A stretch of 64,000 nucleotides of DNA from CAYFKJ01 sp964528595 (GTDB lineage: Bacteria > Pseudomonadota > Alphaproteobacteria > UBA2966), in contig CAZGTM010000003.1 of NCBI GenBank assembly GCA_964528595.1, forward strand, positions 36,606 through 100,605. The letters run 5' to 3'. Positions 17,545 to 27,437 of the stretch are shown piece by piece. Numbering within the stretch: the first letter of the stretch is position 1; every line of letters starts with the position of its first letter. The position numbers were made by a program, and so were the translations under genes. The notes under the pieces were generated by a model that saw nothing but the letters and a program-made list of their open reading frames with translations, had not been told where the DNA came from and did no database searches.

Positions 17545-18240
17545 TTAGTTGTCGGTCGCGATGAATCCTTTGAACAATTCGATTAGCGCCTCCTCTATCT
17601 GCTGTGCTTCAAGTACAAATACTTTTGAATAGCTGTAGCTGAGTCGATTACCTGGAGTGATTTCCATGTGACGATCGCATCCTGGAAAGGGAACAGTTCC
17701 CTCAATGCTGCAAGCCACGAAGAAGGGAACGGGATCATCTCCAATAATTCGAAGTTCATCATCTCGGTTCCCAAGAACCTTTGAACAAATTCTGTAGAGT
17801 GGCTTGATATCTCGGCAACTCTCTCTGTTGGTTCGCTCCCACAGCAAAGCAAACAGATCCCGACCTAGTAGAAATGATTCCTTTGGCGTCAAAATTAGTT
17901 GAATTTGTCTCCCCCAACCTTTCTTCCTGAACTCCTCTGCGTTGTCCTCGCGGTAGGGCTCCAGGCCCGGCCACAGCATCATCAGGTGCAAACCATCGTC
18001 CATGCTGGAGCCTTCGGGTGGCAGCTTGCGGGAGGCGATGTAGTTGCGCGGGATCGAGAACTTGGTGCCCGCCATGGTGAAGACGAACGGCGTCTCGTCC
18101 GCCGGGTTCACTCGCGGCGGCCCGAACCCCGGCAGGTTCCTCAGGAGTTCAATGTAACTCGACTGGGCGGCGGCGGGAGCGCCACCCATAAGCAGGCCCG
18201 CGATTACGCTCAGCCTCAACAGTATCTGCTGCATCCTCAT
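17545..18240 (-). CDS. Unrecognised exported protein
   Basis: A 231-residue protein with a clear signal peptide (LLRLSVIAGLLMGGAPAAAQ, probable cleavage after AAAQ or PAAA). The mature part begins with a conserved-looking block, FTMAGTKFSIPRNYIASRKL, followed by LMMLWPGLEPYREDNAEEF; four cysteines follow (SCRDIK, RICSK, VACSIE, FPGCDR) that could form two periplasmic disulfides. The 5' third of the gene is GC-rich like the genome, while the remaining ~400 bases are AT-richer, suggesting a recombined or recently acquired 3' part. Family not recognised; an immunity or lipid-associated protein is possible. Confidence 0.62.
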   Translation of the reverse strand: MRMQQILLRLSVIAGLLMGGAPAAAQSSYIELLRNLPGFGPPRVNPADETPFVFTMAGTKFSIPRNYIASRKLPPEGSSMDDGLHLMMLWPGLEPYREDNAEEFRKKGWGRQIQLILTPKESFLLGRDLFALLWERTNRESCRDIKPLYRICSKVLGNRDDELRIIGDDPVPFFVACSIEGTVPFPGCDRHMEITPGNRLSYSYSKVFVLEAQQIEEALIELFKGFIATDN

Positions 18241-18449
18241 TCACCTCACAATACAATGTGCTTACCCGTATCTATGCACGGATGAGAGGCATTTTCTCCG
18301 GTTCCGGTGAGGAAAATGAAAAGGGCCGTGCTTCGGCTTGCTCCGCCCGCACGACCCCGTACATACATTTATGTGTATGGCACAAACGCGCCTAAAACAC
18401 AAGAAATTCCCTTAATTTTCTCAATTTAAAATTGTCCGCCTGAGCCATT

Positions 18450-19586
18450 TTAGTCCCCCTCGACCATGCCGCGGCTGATGACCATACGCTGGACGTCGGA
18501 GGTGCCTTCGTAGATCTGGCAGACCCGGACGTCCCGGTAGTAGCGCTCGACCGGGAAGTCGGCGATGTAGCCATAGCCGCCGTGAATCTGGATGGCGTCG
18601 GAACAGATTTCCTCGGCGATTTCGGCGGCGAAGAGCTTGGCCATGCTGGCTTCGGTGATGCAGGGCGTGCCGGCGTCGCGCAGGCGGGCGGCGTGCAGCA
18701 TCAACTGCCGGGCCGCCGCCAGCCGGGTCGCCATGTCGGCCAGGCGGAATGCCACGGCCTGGTGATTGATGATGGCGGTCCCGAAGGTCTCGCGTTCGTT
18801 GGCGTAGACGCGGGCGGCCTCCAACGCCGCGCCCGCAATGCCGACGGCCTGGGCCGCCAAACCGATGCGTCCGGCTTCGAGATTGGCCAGCGCAATGCGG
18901 TAGCCCTGCCCTTCCTCCCCCAACAGCATGTCAGGCGTGACCTTCATGTCAGCCAAGGCGATCTGACAGGTATCGGAGGCGTGCTGTCCCAGTTTCCGCT
19001 CATGCGCCACGACCTCGAAACCCGGCGTATCGGTTGGCAGGATGAAGGCGCTAATGCCGCGTTTGCCGGCTTCCGGATCAGTGACGGCGAAAATCAGGGC
19101 AAACTTGGCGATTGCGCCCGAGGTAATGAATTGCTTGGTGCCGTTCAGGACGTATTGATTGCCGGATTTGTCCGCCCGCGTCTTGATGGCGCCCGCGTCC
19201 GAACCGGTTTGCGGTTCGGTGAGACAAAAGCAGCCGATTGCGCCCTCCGCCATTGGCCGCAGGTAGGTATCCTTCTGCTCGTCGTTTCCCCAGGCCAGCA
19301 CGGCGCTGCACATGGGCGAGTTGTTGACGCTCATGACTGTCGAGGCGGCGGCCCAACCGGCGGCGACTTCTTCCAAGGCGAGAACGTAGGACGTGAAATC
19401 CGCGCCCGCGCCACCCCATTCCTCCGGTACGCACATGCCGAGAAGCCCGAGCTCGCCCATGCCCTCCAATACGCCCGGCGCGAAAGCGCGCTTCTCCTCC
19501 CACTCCGCAACCTGAGGCGCCAGTTCGTTCCGGGCGAAGTTCCGCGCCGTGTCGCGGACCAGAATTTGTTCTTCACTGAATTCCAT
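18450..19586 (-). CDS. Acyl-CoA dehydrogenase
   Basis: A 378-residue FAD enzyme. Family motifs in order: VPEEWGGAGADFTSYV, CFCLTEPQTGSDAGAIKT (FAD/substrate signature 1), FITSGAIAKFALIFAVT, QIHGGYGYIADFPVERYYRD (signature 2) and IYEGTSDVQRMVISR, where the Glu of YEGTSD is the catalytic base of short/branched-chain members. It is the last gene of a leftward operon that also encodes an acyl-CoA ligase. Likely substrate is a short, branched or aromatic acyl-CoA; chain length cannot be told. Confidence 0.92.
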   Translation of the reverse strand: MEFSEEQILVRDTARNFARNELAPQVAEWEEKRAFAPGVLEGMGELGLLGMCVPEEWGGAGADFTSYVLALEEVAAGWAAASTVMSVNNSPMCSAVLAWGNDEQKDTYLRPMAEGAIGCFCLTEPQTGSDAGAIKTRADKSGNQYVLNGTKQFITSGAIAKFALIFAVTDPEAGKRGISAFILPTDTPGFEVVAHERKLGQHASDTCQIALADMKVTPDMLLGEEGQGYRIALANLEAGRIGLAAQAVGIAGAALEAARVYANERETFGTAIINHQAVAFRLADMATRLAAARQLMLHAARLRDAGTPCITEASMAKLFAAEIAEEICSDAIQIHGGYGYIADFPVERYYRDVRVCQIYEGTSDVQRMVISRGMVEGD

Positions 19587-19604
19587 TGTCGCTACCCGTT
19601 ATTC

Positions 19605-20624
19605 CTAGAGCATTTCCCGAACGGCGCGCGCGCCCGCCACCATGGCCTGCATCTTCCGGCGCGCCAGGTTTCGCGGCAATGCGGAAAAACCGCAATCGGC
19701 GGTCACGGTCAGCTTGTCGGCCGACACGAACTCCAGGCAGCGCCGTATCCGATCGGCGACCTCCTCCGTGGTTTCAAGGTGGAAGTTTTTAACGTCGACA
19801 ACCCCGGCGGCAATCTCGAATTTCGCAGACAGGGGTTCCAGCAACTCAACGTCGGCCATCTGCCGGTTGGCGAATTCAAGCACGAGCTGATCGCAGGTCA
19901 ACGCCTCCATGGCGCCCATGAGACGGTCGAAGCGGCGGTCGGCCATCGGCCGTCCGGCGTTATTGCCGAAGCAGACGTGGACGGCGACCTTGCCGGCAAA
20001 TCCCTCGGCAGCTTTGTTGACCGCCGCCGCGGCTTCGGCATGGCTCAATCCCAACGGCGGGTGTGGCAGGGCCGGTTCATCGATTTGAACGTACGTCGCA
20101 CCCGCCCGGGAGAGCGCCGCCAGTTCGTCGTGCACCATGGCGGCGATCTCATCAATGACCTCGCCCGCCTCCCGATCCGGCGACTGCAGCGGCATGGCAA
20201 ACGTCAACGGTCCGGGAATGGCCACCTTCAACGCCTGCGTCGGCGCCGTCCGGCGAAGAGCCTCGAAATCATCGACGACGCCAAAACCTTGTGGCGAACG
20301 GATACTGTCCTCCACCTCGAAATGCGGCGCCATGTCGTAGCCCGGGACACCCAGTTTGCGTGTCGGTTTGATGCGCTTCAGGCCGTCGACGCGGTCGAAC
20401 ATCTCGTAGACGAAGCGCTGCCGGCGCAATTCCCCATCGGTCAGGATATCGATACCCGCCTCGATCTGATCGAGAACGGCGATACGCGTTGCATCATCCA
20501 GCGCCTCGGCCACATCGTCCGGGCCCGCCCCACCCTCACGCATGCGGTCGCGAAAGGCCACGAACCAGCCGGGCGAGGCGTAGCTGCCCACGCCCATGGT
20601 GGGCAACAGCGGTAACTCGCTCAT
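19605..20624 (-). CDS. MetE C-terminal-domain-like methyltransferase
   Basis: A 339-residue protein matching only the catalytic (C-terminal) barrel of cobalamin-independent methionine synthase. Putative zinc ligands are H and C in VAVHVCFGNNAG and C in TADCGFSALPR; QIDEPAL carries the substrate-binding Asp-Glu. Full MetE has about 750 residues, so this is a core-only family member, which in other bacteria use diverse methyl donors or demethylate small compounds. Its place between acyl-CoA ligase and acyl-CoA dehydrogenase genes (three bases after the ligase) suggests a catabolic demethylation or transfer rather than methionine synthesis. Confidence 0.85.
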   Translation of the reverse strand: MSELPLLPTMGVGSYASPGWFVAFRDRMREGGAGPDDVAEALDDATRIAVLDQIEAGIDILTDGELRRQRFVYEMFDRVDGLKRIKPTRKLGVPGYDMAPHFEVEDSIRSPQGFGVVDDFEALRRTAPTQALKVAIPGPLTFAMPLQSPDREAGEVIDEIAAMVHDELAALSRAGATYVQIDEPALPHPPLGLSHAEAAAAVNKAAEGFAGKVAVHVCFGNNAGRPMADRRFDRLMGAMEALTCDQLVLEFANRQMADVELLEPLSAKFEIAAGVVDVKNFHLETTEEVADRIRRCLEFVSADKLTVTADCGFSALPRNLARRKMQAMVAGARAVREML

Positions 20625-20627
20625 CGG

Positions 20628-22271
<1,644 letters not shown>

Positions 22272-22272
22272 G

Positions 22273-23385
22273 TCATGCCCTCTCTTCCGCGTATGAGCCC
22301 TCCACCAGTCTTTCCCCGATAACGCCCATGTCCCAGGCGATGCCGTTGCCCGGCGTATCGGAAGGATAGGCATAGCCGTCTTCCATGCGCATGGCTTCGG
22401 TCGTGAGGTCGGTTAGTTGCGGGATGTATTCGACCCACTGGGCGTTGGGCACGGCAGCGCAGAGGCTGACGTGGATCTCCATCAGGTAGTGCGGGCTGAC
22501 CGCGATGTTGAAGGCCTCCGCTATGTGCGCCACCTTGAGCCAGGGCGTGATGCCGCCGATGCGGGCGACGTCGACCTGGACGATGGAGCAGGCATCGTTG
22601 GCCAGGTATTCGCGGAAGTGGCTGGCATGATAGAGCGATTCGCCAATGGCGATGGGCAGCGAAGTCGACGCCGAAAGCCGCATGTGGCCCCGGAGGTCCT
22701 CGGCGGGCATGGGCTCCTCGAACCAGGCGAGGTCGAGGGGTTCGAACAGACGCGCCCGACGGATCGCCTCGGCCACCGTGAAAACCTGATTGGCATCGAC
22801 CATGACGTTGAAGTCGGGACCGACCGCTTCGCGCACGGCTTCGAGGCGAGCCACGTCCTCGGCGGCGCTGGGCTTGCCGACCTTGGGCTTGCAGCCCTTG
22901 AAGCCCTGTTCCTTGGCTTCGACCGCGCCCTCGACCAGTTCCTCGACCGTGAAATTGAGCCAGCCACCCTCGGTGGTGTAAAGCGGCAGCTTGGGTTGCG
23001 CGCCGCCCGCCAGCCGCCACAGCGGTTCGCCCGCCTGCTGGCAGCGGATATCCCAGAGCGCCAGGTCGATGGCCGCCAGCGACAAGCTCACCGTTGCGCC
23101 CACGGCATTGGCGTGAACGTGGAAGAACTGGTCCTTCCAAATCTGTTCGACCAATGCCGGATCGCGCCCGATCAGCCCCGGCGCCAGGTCGTCGCGGATC
23201 ATCGCGACCACGGCGCTGCCGCCGGTTCCCACCGTATAGCTGTAGCCCGTACCGGTGATGCCGTCGTCCGTAGTGATGCGGACGATAGGCGTTTCCTGCT
23301 TGGTGAAAGCCTGGATGGCGTCGGTGCGCACGACCTTGGGCACCAGGTCGACTTGCATAACCTCGACGCGTTCGATCTTACTCAT
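22273..23385 (-). CDS. Mandelate racemase / muconate lactonizing family enzyme (second copy)
   Basis: A 370-residue enolase-superfamily enzyme. Barrel residues: KxK pair in GCKPKVGK, metal ligands D in VMVDANQ, E in LAWFEEPMP, E in PIAIGESLY, and a general-acid His in AVSPHYLMEIHV with D in VQVDVARIGG. This set fits the mandelate racemase/talarate-galactarate dehydratase subgroup. It differs clearly from the copies at 4253 and 28399, so the three are not recent duplicates. Start at 23385 (MSKIERVEV) is preferred over a longer frame. It lies between a PdxA-like and an acyl-CoA ligase gene in one leftward operon. Confidence 0.88.
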   Translation of the reverse strand: MSKIERVEVMQVDLVPKVVRTDAIQAFTKQETPIVRITTDDGITGTGYSYTVGTGGSAVVAMIRDDLAPGLIGRDPALVEQIWKDQFFHVHANAVGATVSLSLAAIDLALWDIRCQQAGEPLWRLAGGAQPKLPLYTTEGGWLNFTVEELVEGAVEAKEQGFKGCKPKVGKPSAAEDVARLEAVREAVGPDFNVMVDANQVFTVAEAIRRARLFEPLDLAWFEEPMPAEDLRGHMRLSASTSLPIAIGESLYHASHFREYLANDACSIVQVDVARIGGITPWLKVAHIAEAFNIAVSPHYLMEIHVSLCAAVPNAQWVEYIPQLTDLTTEAMRMEDGYAYPSDTPGNGIAWDMGVIGERLVEGSYAEERA

Positions 23386-23410
23386 GGGGGGGATCCTTCT
23401 ACTAGCGGGA

Positions 23411-24406
23411 CTACAATGATTTCGAAGCCGCCATATTGGCACAAAGCTGCCACGCCGCCGAGATCGAACCTATGCCGGCGATGCCCTGGCCCGCAATGTC
23501 GTAGGCCGTGCCGTGTGCCGAGGTGGTGATGGGGACGGGCAATCCGCCGACGACGGTGACGCCGCTGCCGAAGCCCATCAGCTTCATCGCAACCTGGCCC
23601 TGGTCATGGTACATCGTCACCACGGCGTCGAACTCACCATCGCGGGCGCGGACGAAAACGGTGTCGCAGGGCCAGGGGCCGCTCGCGTCGATGCCGCCGG
23701 CCTTCGCTTTTTCGACCGCCGGCCCGATCACGTCGATTTCCTCGCGCCCGAAATTACCGCCATCGCCGGCATGCGGATTGAGGCCACAGACGGCAAGGCG
23801 CGGAGCGGCGACGCCGGACTCCCGGACGGTGTTGTTCAGTAAATTCACGGCTTCGAGGATGGCATCTTCCGTGATCAGCGGCGCGACGCCTTTCAATGCT
23901 ACATGGCTGGTGACGCGGCTGGTCCAGAGATCGCCCAGCACATTGAGCTCACCGATAGGATCGCGGTGCGCCATTACCTCTGCCAGATATCGCGTCTCGT
24001 CCTCGTGCTGCAGGCCGCCGGCGTGCAGGGCCGCCTTGTTGAGCGGCGCGAAAACGAAGCCGTCGAGCACGCCCGTCCCTGCCAACTTTGCCCCGAAAGC
24101 CAGGTTGTCGAGGCATTCGCTGCCGGCCGCGGCGCTGACCTCGCCCGGCGTAAATTCATTGAGGCCGCCGCCGTGGGGCAGGATCGCCAATCCCTCCGTC
24201 GCGGCAATCTCGGCGGGGCCGTTGAGCGTTTGGGCGTCGAGCACAATACCTGCGCGTTCGCAGCCCGCCGCCAGAACCTGGGGATCGCCGATGACGATGG
24301 GGCGGGCTGTATCGCCCGTTGCCGCATCGGCCAGTAATTTGGCCGCGATCTCCGGTCCGATGCCGTTGCGGTCGCCCAGGAACAGGCCGAGCGTCGGTTT
24401 AGTCAT
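23411..24406 (-). CDS. PdxA-family 4-phospho-hydroxy-acid dehydrogenase (PdxA2-like)
   Basis: A 331-residue NAD-dependent beta-decarboxylating dehydrogenase. Motifs: LGDRNGIGPEI, CGLNPHAGDGGNFGREE, TMYHDQGQVAMKLMGF (metal His/Asp) and TTSAHGTAYDIAG. True PdxA acts in vitamin B6 synthesis; PdxA2 relatives in catabolic operons oxidise erythronate- or threonate-4-phosphate. The catabolic neighbours favour the second role, though the usual DUF1537 kinase partner is absent from the window. It overlaps the upstream dehydrogenase gene by eight bases. Confidence 0.87.
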   Translation of the reverse strand: MTKPTLGLFLGDRNGIGPEIAAKLLADAATGDTARPIVIGDPQVLAAGCERAGIVLDAQTLNGPAEIAATEGLAILPHGGGLNEFTPGEVSAAAGSECLDNLAFGAKLAGTGVLDGFVFAPLNKAALHAGGLQHEDETRYLAEVMAHRDPIGELNVLGDLWTSRVTSHVALKGVAPLITEDAILEAVNLLNNTVRESGVAAPRLAVCGLNPHAGDGGNFGREEIDVIGPAVEKAKAGGIDASGPWPCDTVFVRARDGEFDAVVTMYHDQGQVAMKLMGFGSGVTVVGGLPVPITTSAHGTAYDIAGQGIAGIGSISAAWQLCANMAASKSL

Positions 24407-25304
24407 CGCCGCCCCCTGCCCCGCTCAATTCGTGATCGGCCAGCCACTCCAGCACCCGCACGACGGAAGTATGGTCGTCCCTGGCGCCGCCGCGGGCGGT
24501 CACCGCGTTATACATGTCGTGCGCGGCGGACGCGGCCGGCAGGTAGATGCCGAGTTCCCGCGCCGTCTGCAGCGCCAGATTGAGGTCCTTCTGCTGCAAC
24601 TCCGATCTGAAACCCGGCTCGAAATCGTGCGACAGCATGCGCTGGCCGTGAAGCTCGAGGATCATTGAGTTAGCGGCCCCGCCCATCAGCGCCTTGCGCA
24701 CAACGGCCGGGTCGGCGCCGGCTTTGGAAGCGAAAACGAGGGCCTCCGCCACAGCTTCGACGGTGACGCCGACGATGATTTGGTTGGCCACCTTGGCGAC
24801 TTGGCCGTCGCCGTTGCGCGTGCCGATCAGGGTGACGGTCTTGCCCATGGCCTCGAACAGCGGCAGGACTTTGTCGAAGGACGCCTGCGGTCCGCCCACC
24901 ATGATGGTCAGGGCGGCATTTTCCGCGCCCACCGTGCCGCCCGACACCGGCGCATCGAGATAGGCGCAGTCCCGTTCGCCGATCCGTTCGGCGAAACGGG
25001 CCGTCGCTGTCGGCGAAATTGAGCTCATGTCGACCACGGTCTTACCTGCCGACAGGCCATTCGCGACGCCGTCGTCGGCGAAAAGCACGGCCTCGACGTC
25101 AGGCGTGTCTGGCACCATGAGGATGATCACCTCGGCGGCTTCAGCGACGGCGCGATTTGTATCGCAGACCGCTGCGCCCTTTGCAGCAAACTCGTCCAGC
25201 ACGGTCTGTTCGAAATCGTTGACGAACAGCTCGTGGCCGGCATCCTGCAGGTGCCCGGCCATGGGCTTCCCCATGATACCCAACCCGATAAAACCGACCT
25301 TCAT
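24399..25304 (-). CDS. 3-Hydroxyisobutyrate dehydrogenase-family reductase (GarR/GlxR-like)
   Basis: A 301-residue beta-hydroxyacid dehydrogenase. N-terminal NAD(P) motif GFIGLGIMGKPMAGHL, substrate-binding DAPVSGGTVGAENA, and the catalytic Lys in GQVAKVANQIIVG are all present. Such enzymes interconvert tartronate semialdehyde and glycerate, or 3-hydroxyisobutyrate and methylmalonate semialdehyde. As first gene of the leftward pdxA-like/ligase operon it probably handles a hydroxy acid intermediate. A second family member lies at 37050. Confidence 0.9.
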   Translation of the reverse strand: MKVGFIGLGIMGKPMAGHLQDAGHELFVNDFEQTVLDEFAAKGAAVCDTNRAVAEAAEVIILMVPDTPDVEAVLFADDGVANGLSAGKTVVDMSSISPTATARFAERIGERDCAYLDAPVSGGTVGAENAALTIMVGGPQASFDKVLPLFEAMGKTVTLIGTRNGDGQVAKVANQIIVGVTVEAVAEALVFASKAGADPAVVRKALMGGAANSMILELHGQRMLSHDFEPGFRSELQQKDLNLALQTARELGIYLPAASAAHDMYNAVTARGGARDDHTSVVRVLEWLADHELSGAGGGDD

Positions 25305-25436
25305 GTCATCCCCGCAAAAAATTAAAGTAGTATGATAGTATTATTGAAAATCGGCGGTCAGTCGACGCCGGCGTTTGCCGCGGCCTTGGATCGCCATAAT
25401 AATGGTTTGTTTTTGTCACATTGTGGAGGGCGTCTT

Positions 25437-26525
25437 TTGCGCATTCAGGCCCAGGATTTGATCGACATCGTTGCAGCCACGTTCCGGAACGCCGGATGTT
25501 CCGACGCCGAAAGCAAGCGCGTCGCCACCCGGCTGGTGGGGGCCAACCTTTCCGGCCACGACAGTCACGGCGTGTTGCGGGTGCCGCGCTACATCGGCTG
25601 GATGGAGGCCAATTCGCTGATCCCCGACCAGACCATCGCGGTCGAAAACGAAAACGAGGTGATGGCCGTGGTCGACGGCCGTCAGGGCTTCGGCCAGACG
25701 GTGGGCGAACAGGCGGTACAACTCGGTATCGACAAGGCCAGGAAACACGGCGTCTCCGTCATCGCCCTGAAGAACACCGGCCATCTCGGCCGCATCGGCG
25801 ACTGGGCGGAGATGGCCATGGAGGCTGGCTTGATCTCGCTGCATTTCGTCAACGTCGTCTTCGCCGAACTGGTCGCCCCCTTCGGCGGCATCGACCGGCG
25901 CATGGCGACCAACCCCGTCACCATCGGCGTGCCCTTGAAGGACAAGCCGCCGCTGTTGCTGGATTTCGCCACGTCGTTGGTCGCGGAGGGCAAGGTCATG
26001 GTCGCTTCCAAGGGCGGCAAACCCCTGCCTGACGGCAGCCTGATCGACGGTGAAGGCAACCTCACCGCCGACCCCACCGCGCTCTACGGCTCCCACGACG
26101 GCGCGACGGAGGGTGATATCCGCGACGGCGAGGGCGCCATCCGGGCCATGGGCGAACACAAGGGCTCGGGCCTCGCCTTCATGTGTGAAATGCTGGCCGG
26201 CGCGCTCACGGGCGGCATGTGCGCCGGCACCGAGACGCAGCATTTCCGCAACGGCATGCTGTCGATTTACCTGACGCCCGGCCAGTTCGTCGATCCCGAC
26301 ATGTTCGCCGAGGAAGCCCGGCGCTATACCGAGTACTTCAAGAGCGCCAAACCCGCCCGCGGCGTCGAGGAAGTCCTGGTGCCGGGCGAGCCGGAACACT
26401 TCCGCCGCGGCGAACGGCTGGCCGGCGGCATCGAAATTTCCGACGACGGCTGGGAGGCCATCGCCGACACCGCGCGCAAGCTCGGCGTCAACGATGCCGT
26501 GCTCGCCGCCGCGCCGATGAGTTGA
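25437..26525 (+). CDS. Ldh-family (malate/L-lactate/ureidoglycolate-type) NAD(P) oxidoreductase
   Basis: A 362-residue member of the YlbC/YiaK dehydrogenase family, unrelated to Rossmann LDHs. The catalytic His motif is NLSGHDSHGVLRVPRY, and the family segments VVDGRQGFGQTVG, RMATNPVTIGVP and HKGSGLAFMCEML follow. These enzymes reduce 2-keto acids or oxidise malate, ureidoglycolate or 2,3-diketogulonate. Start is a TTG at 25437 with GGAGGG six bases ahead; the ATG at 25344-region extension has no family similarity. Divergent from the pdxA-like operon. Confidence 0.87.
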   Translation: MRIQAQDLIDIVAATFRNAGCSDAESKRVATRLVGANLSGHDSHGVLRVPRYIGWMEANSLIPDQTIAVENENEVMAVVDGRQGFGQTVGEQAVQLGIDKARKHGVSVIALKNTGHLGRIGDWAEMAMEAGLISLHFVNVVFAELVAPFGGIDRRMATNPVTIGVPLKDKPPLLLDFATSLVAEGKVMVASKGGKPLPDGSLIDGEGNLTADPTALYGSHDGATEGDIRDGEGAIRAMGEHKGSGLAFMCEMLAGALTGGMCAGTETQHFRNGMLSIYLTPGQFVDPDMFAEEARRYTEYFKSAKPARGVEEVLVPGEPEHFRRGERLAGGIEISDDGWEAIADTARKLGVNDAVLAAAPMS

Positions 26526-26536
26526 GGGAGAGCCCC

Positions 26537-26929
26537 ATGAACGAGAACCACGCTGAGATCGCCGATGCCCTGAAACCCTATTTCGACGGCTTCTACGAAG
26601 GCGACGTCGACAAACTCAAGTCCATCTTCCACCCCTCCTGCCATCTTTACAGCGCGCTCGACGCCGATCTGATGGACAGCGACATGGACGCCGTCTATGG
26701 CCGCGTCGGCAGCCGCGTCAAACCGTCGGAGCGCGGCGACCCCAAAGAGGACGGCATCATCACCATCGACCAGTCCGGCCCCGAATGCGCCTTCGCCAAG
26801 GTCATGATCGCCCTGGGCGACAACCGGTTTACGGACTACCTCACGCTGCTGAAATTAGAGGGCCGCTGGCAGATCATCGGCAAGACCTTTACCGGCGTGA
26901 AGAGGCCCGAGGTAGAGCCGCTGGCGTAA
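26537..26929 (+). CDS. SnoaL/NTF2-like protein (putative lumazine-binding family)
   Basis: A 130-residue cone-fold protein: helical start (ADALKPYFDGFYEGDVDKLK), SIFHPSCHLYSALD, then strands ending YLTLLKLEGRWQIIGKTFTG. The pattern matches small NTF2-like proteins annotated as putative lumazine-binding. Function is unknown; many act as isomerases or accessory dimers. ATG at 26537 follows the Ldh-family stop by 11 bases with GAGGGAGAG ahead, so the two are co-transcribed. Confidence 0.78.
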   Translation: MNENHAEIADALKPYFDGFYEGDVDKLKSIFHPSCHLYSALDADLMDSDMDAVYGRVGSRVKPSERGDPKEDGIITIDQSGPECAFAKVMIALGDNRFTDYLTLLKLEGRWQIIGKTFTGVKRPEVEPLA

Positions 26930-26940
26930 AAAGAAACAAA

Positions 26941-27020
26941 TTGGACCCCGGATCAAGTCCGGGGTGACGCTGTCACTCGCGGTTTCTATCCATCGTCATT
27001 CCGGCGAAGGCCGGAATCCA
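26941..27020. repeat. Two REP-like palindromes
   Basis: First hairpin CCCCGGA (26946-26952) pairs with TCCGGGG (26958-26964) around TCAAG. Second hairpin ATTCCGGC (26998-27005) pairs with GCCGGAAT (27010-27017) around GAAG, in the frame GTCATTCC...GGAATCCA also seen at 8655-8770. They lie between the convergent SnoaL-like and RidA genes, a typical place for such dispersed palindromes, and could aid bidirectional termination. Confidence 0.65.
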
Positions 27021-27032
27021 ATTATCTTTTTT

Positions 27033-27419
27033 CTAATCCCCGATCACCGCTTCCGCTTCGATCTCCACCTTCATTTCCGGCGACACTAGGGCCGAGACCT
27101 CGAACAACGTGGAGGCCGGGCGGTGATCGCCGAAGTAGGCCTGGCGTATCGGGTTGATGGCGGCCCGGTCGTTGATGTCGGTTAGCAGCACCGTGACCTT
27201 GACAATGTGACGTGCCTCGCCGCCAGCGGCTTTGAGGCAGCGGTCGAGGGCGTCGATGGCGACCTGGAACTGCTCGGCCGTGTCTTCCGGTATCGAACCG
27301 TCAGCGCGCACGCCGACGGTGCCCGAGACCCACACCCGGTCGCCCGCCCGGACGGCGTGGCAGTAGTGACTCACCGGCTCCATTTCGTCCGGCAGCAGGA
27401 AACGTTCGATCTTGGCCAT
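27033..27419 (-). CDS. RidA/YjgF family protein
   Basis: A 128-residue trimeric-fold protein. The active-site Arg equivalent sits in DHRPASTLFEV and the C-terminal strand VKIEIEA-like segment is KVEIEAEAVIGD. RidA proteins hydrolyse reactive enamine/imine intermediates such as 2-aminoacrylate. It is the last gene of the leftward IlvD-Ldh-enolase-DapA operon, so it may protect a pyridoxal or imine-forming step or clear a side product of the Schiff-base aldolase. Confidence 0.88.
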   Translation of the reverse strand: MAKIERFLLPDEMEPVSHYCHAVRAGDRVWVSGTVGVRADGSIPEDTAEQFQVAIDALDRCLKAAGGEARHIVKVTVLLTDINDRAAINPIRQAYFGDHRPASTLFEVSALVSPEMKVEIEAEAVIGD

Positions 27420-27437
27420 GGTGGCCTCCCTGTTTGC

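Noticed and set aside
18301..18385. tRNA-like or terminator hairpins after the secreted unknown gene
   Set aside because: GGGCCGTGC/GCACGACCC and CATACA/TGTATG helices exist but no cloverleaf, anticodon arm or T-run is present.
18582..20615. 677-codon open frame on the plus strand
   Set aside because: It is antisense to the acyl-CoA dehydrogenase and MetE-like genes, both of which show full family motifs; GC-rich DNA commonly keeps the antisense frame open.
26219..26536. N-terminal extension of the SnoaL-like protein into the Ldh-family gene
   Set aside because: The extension is Arg-rich out-of-frame sequence of the upstream gene; the ATG at 26537 has its own ribosome-binding site and family-like start.
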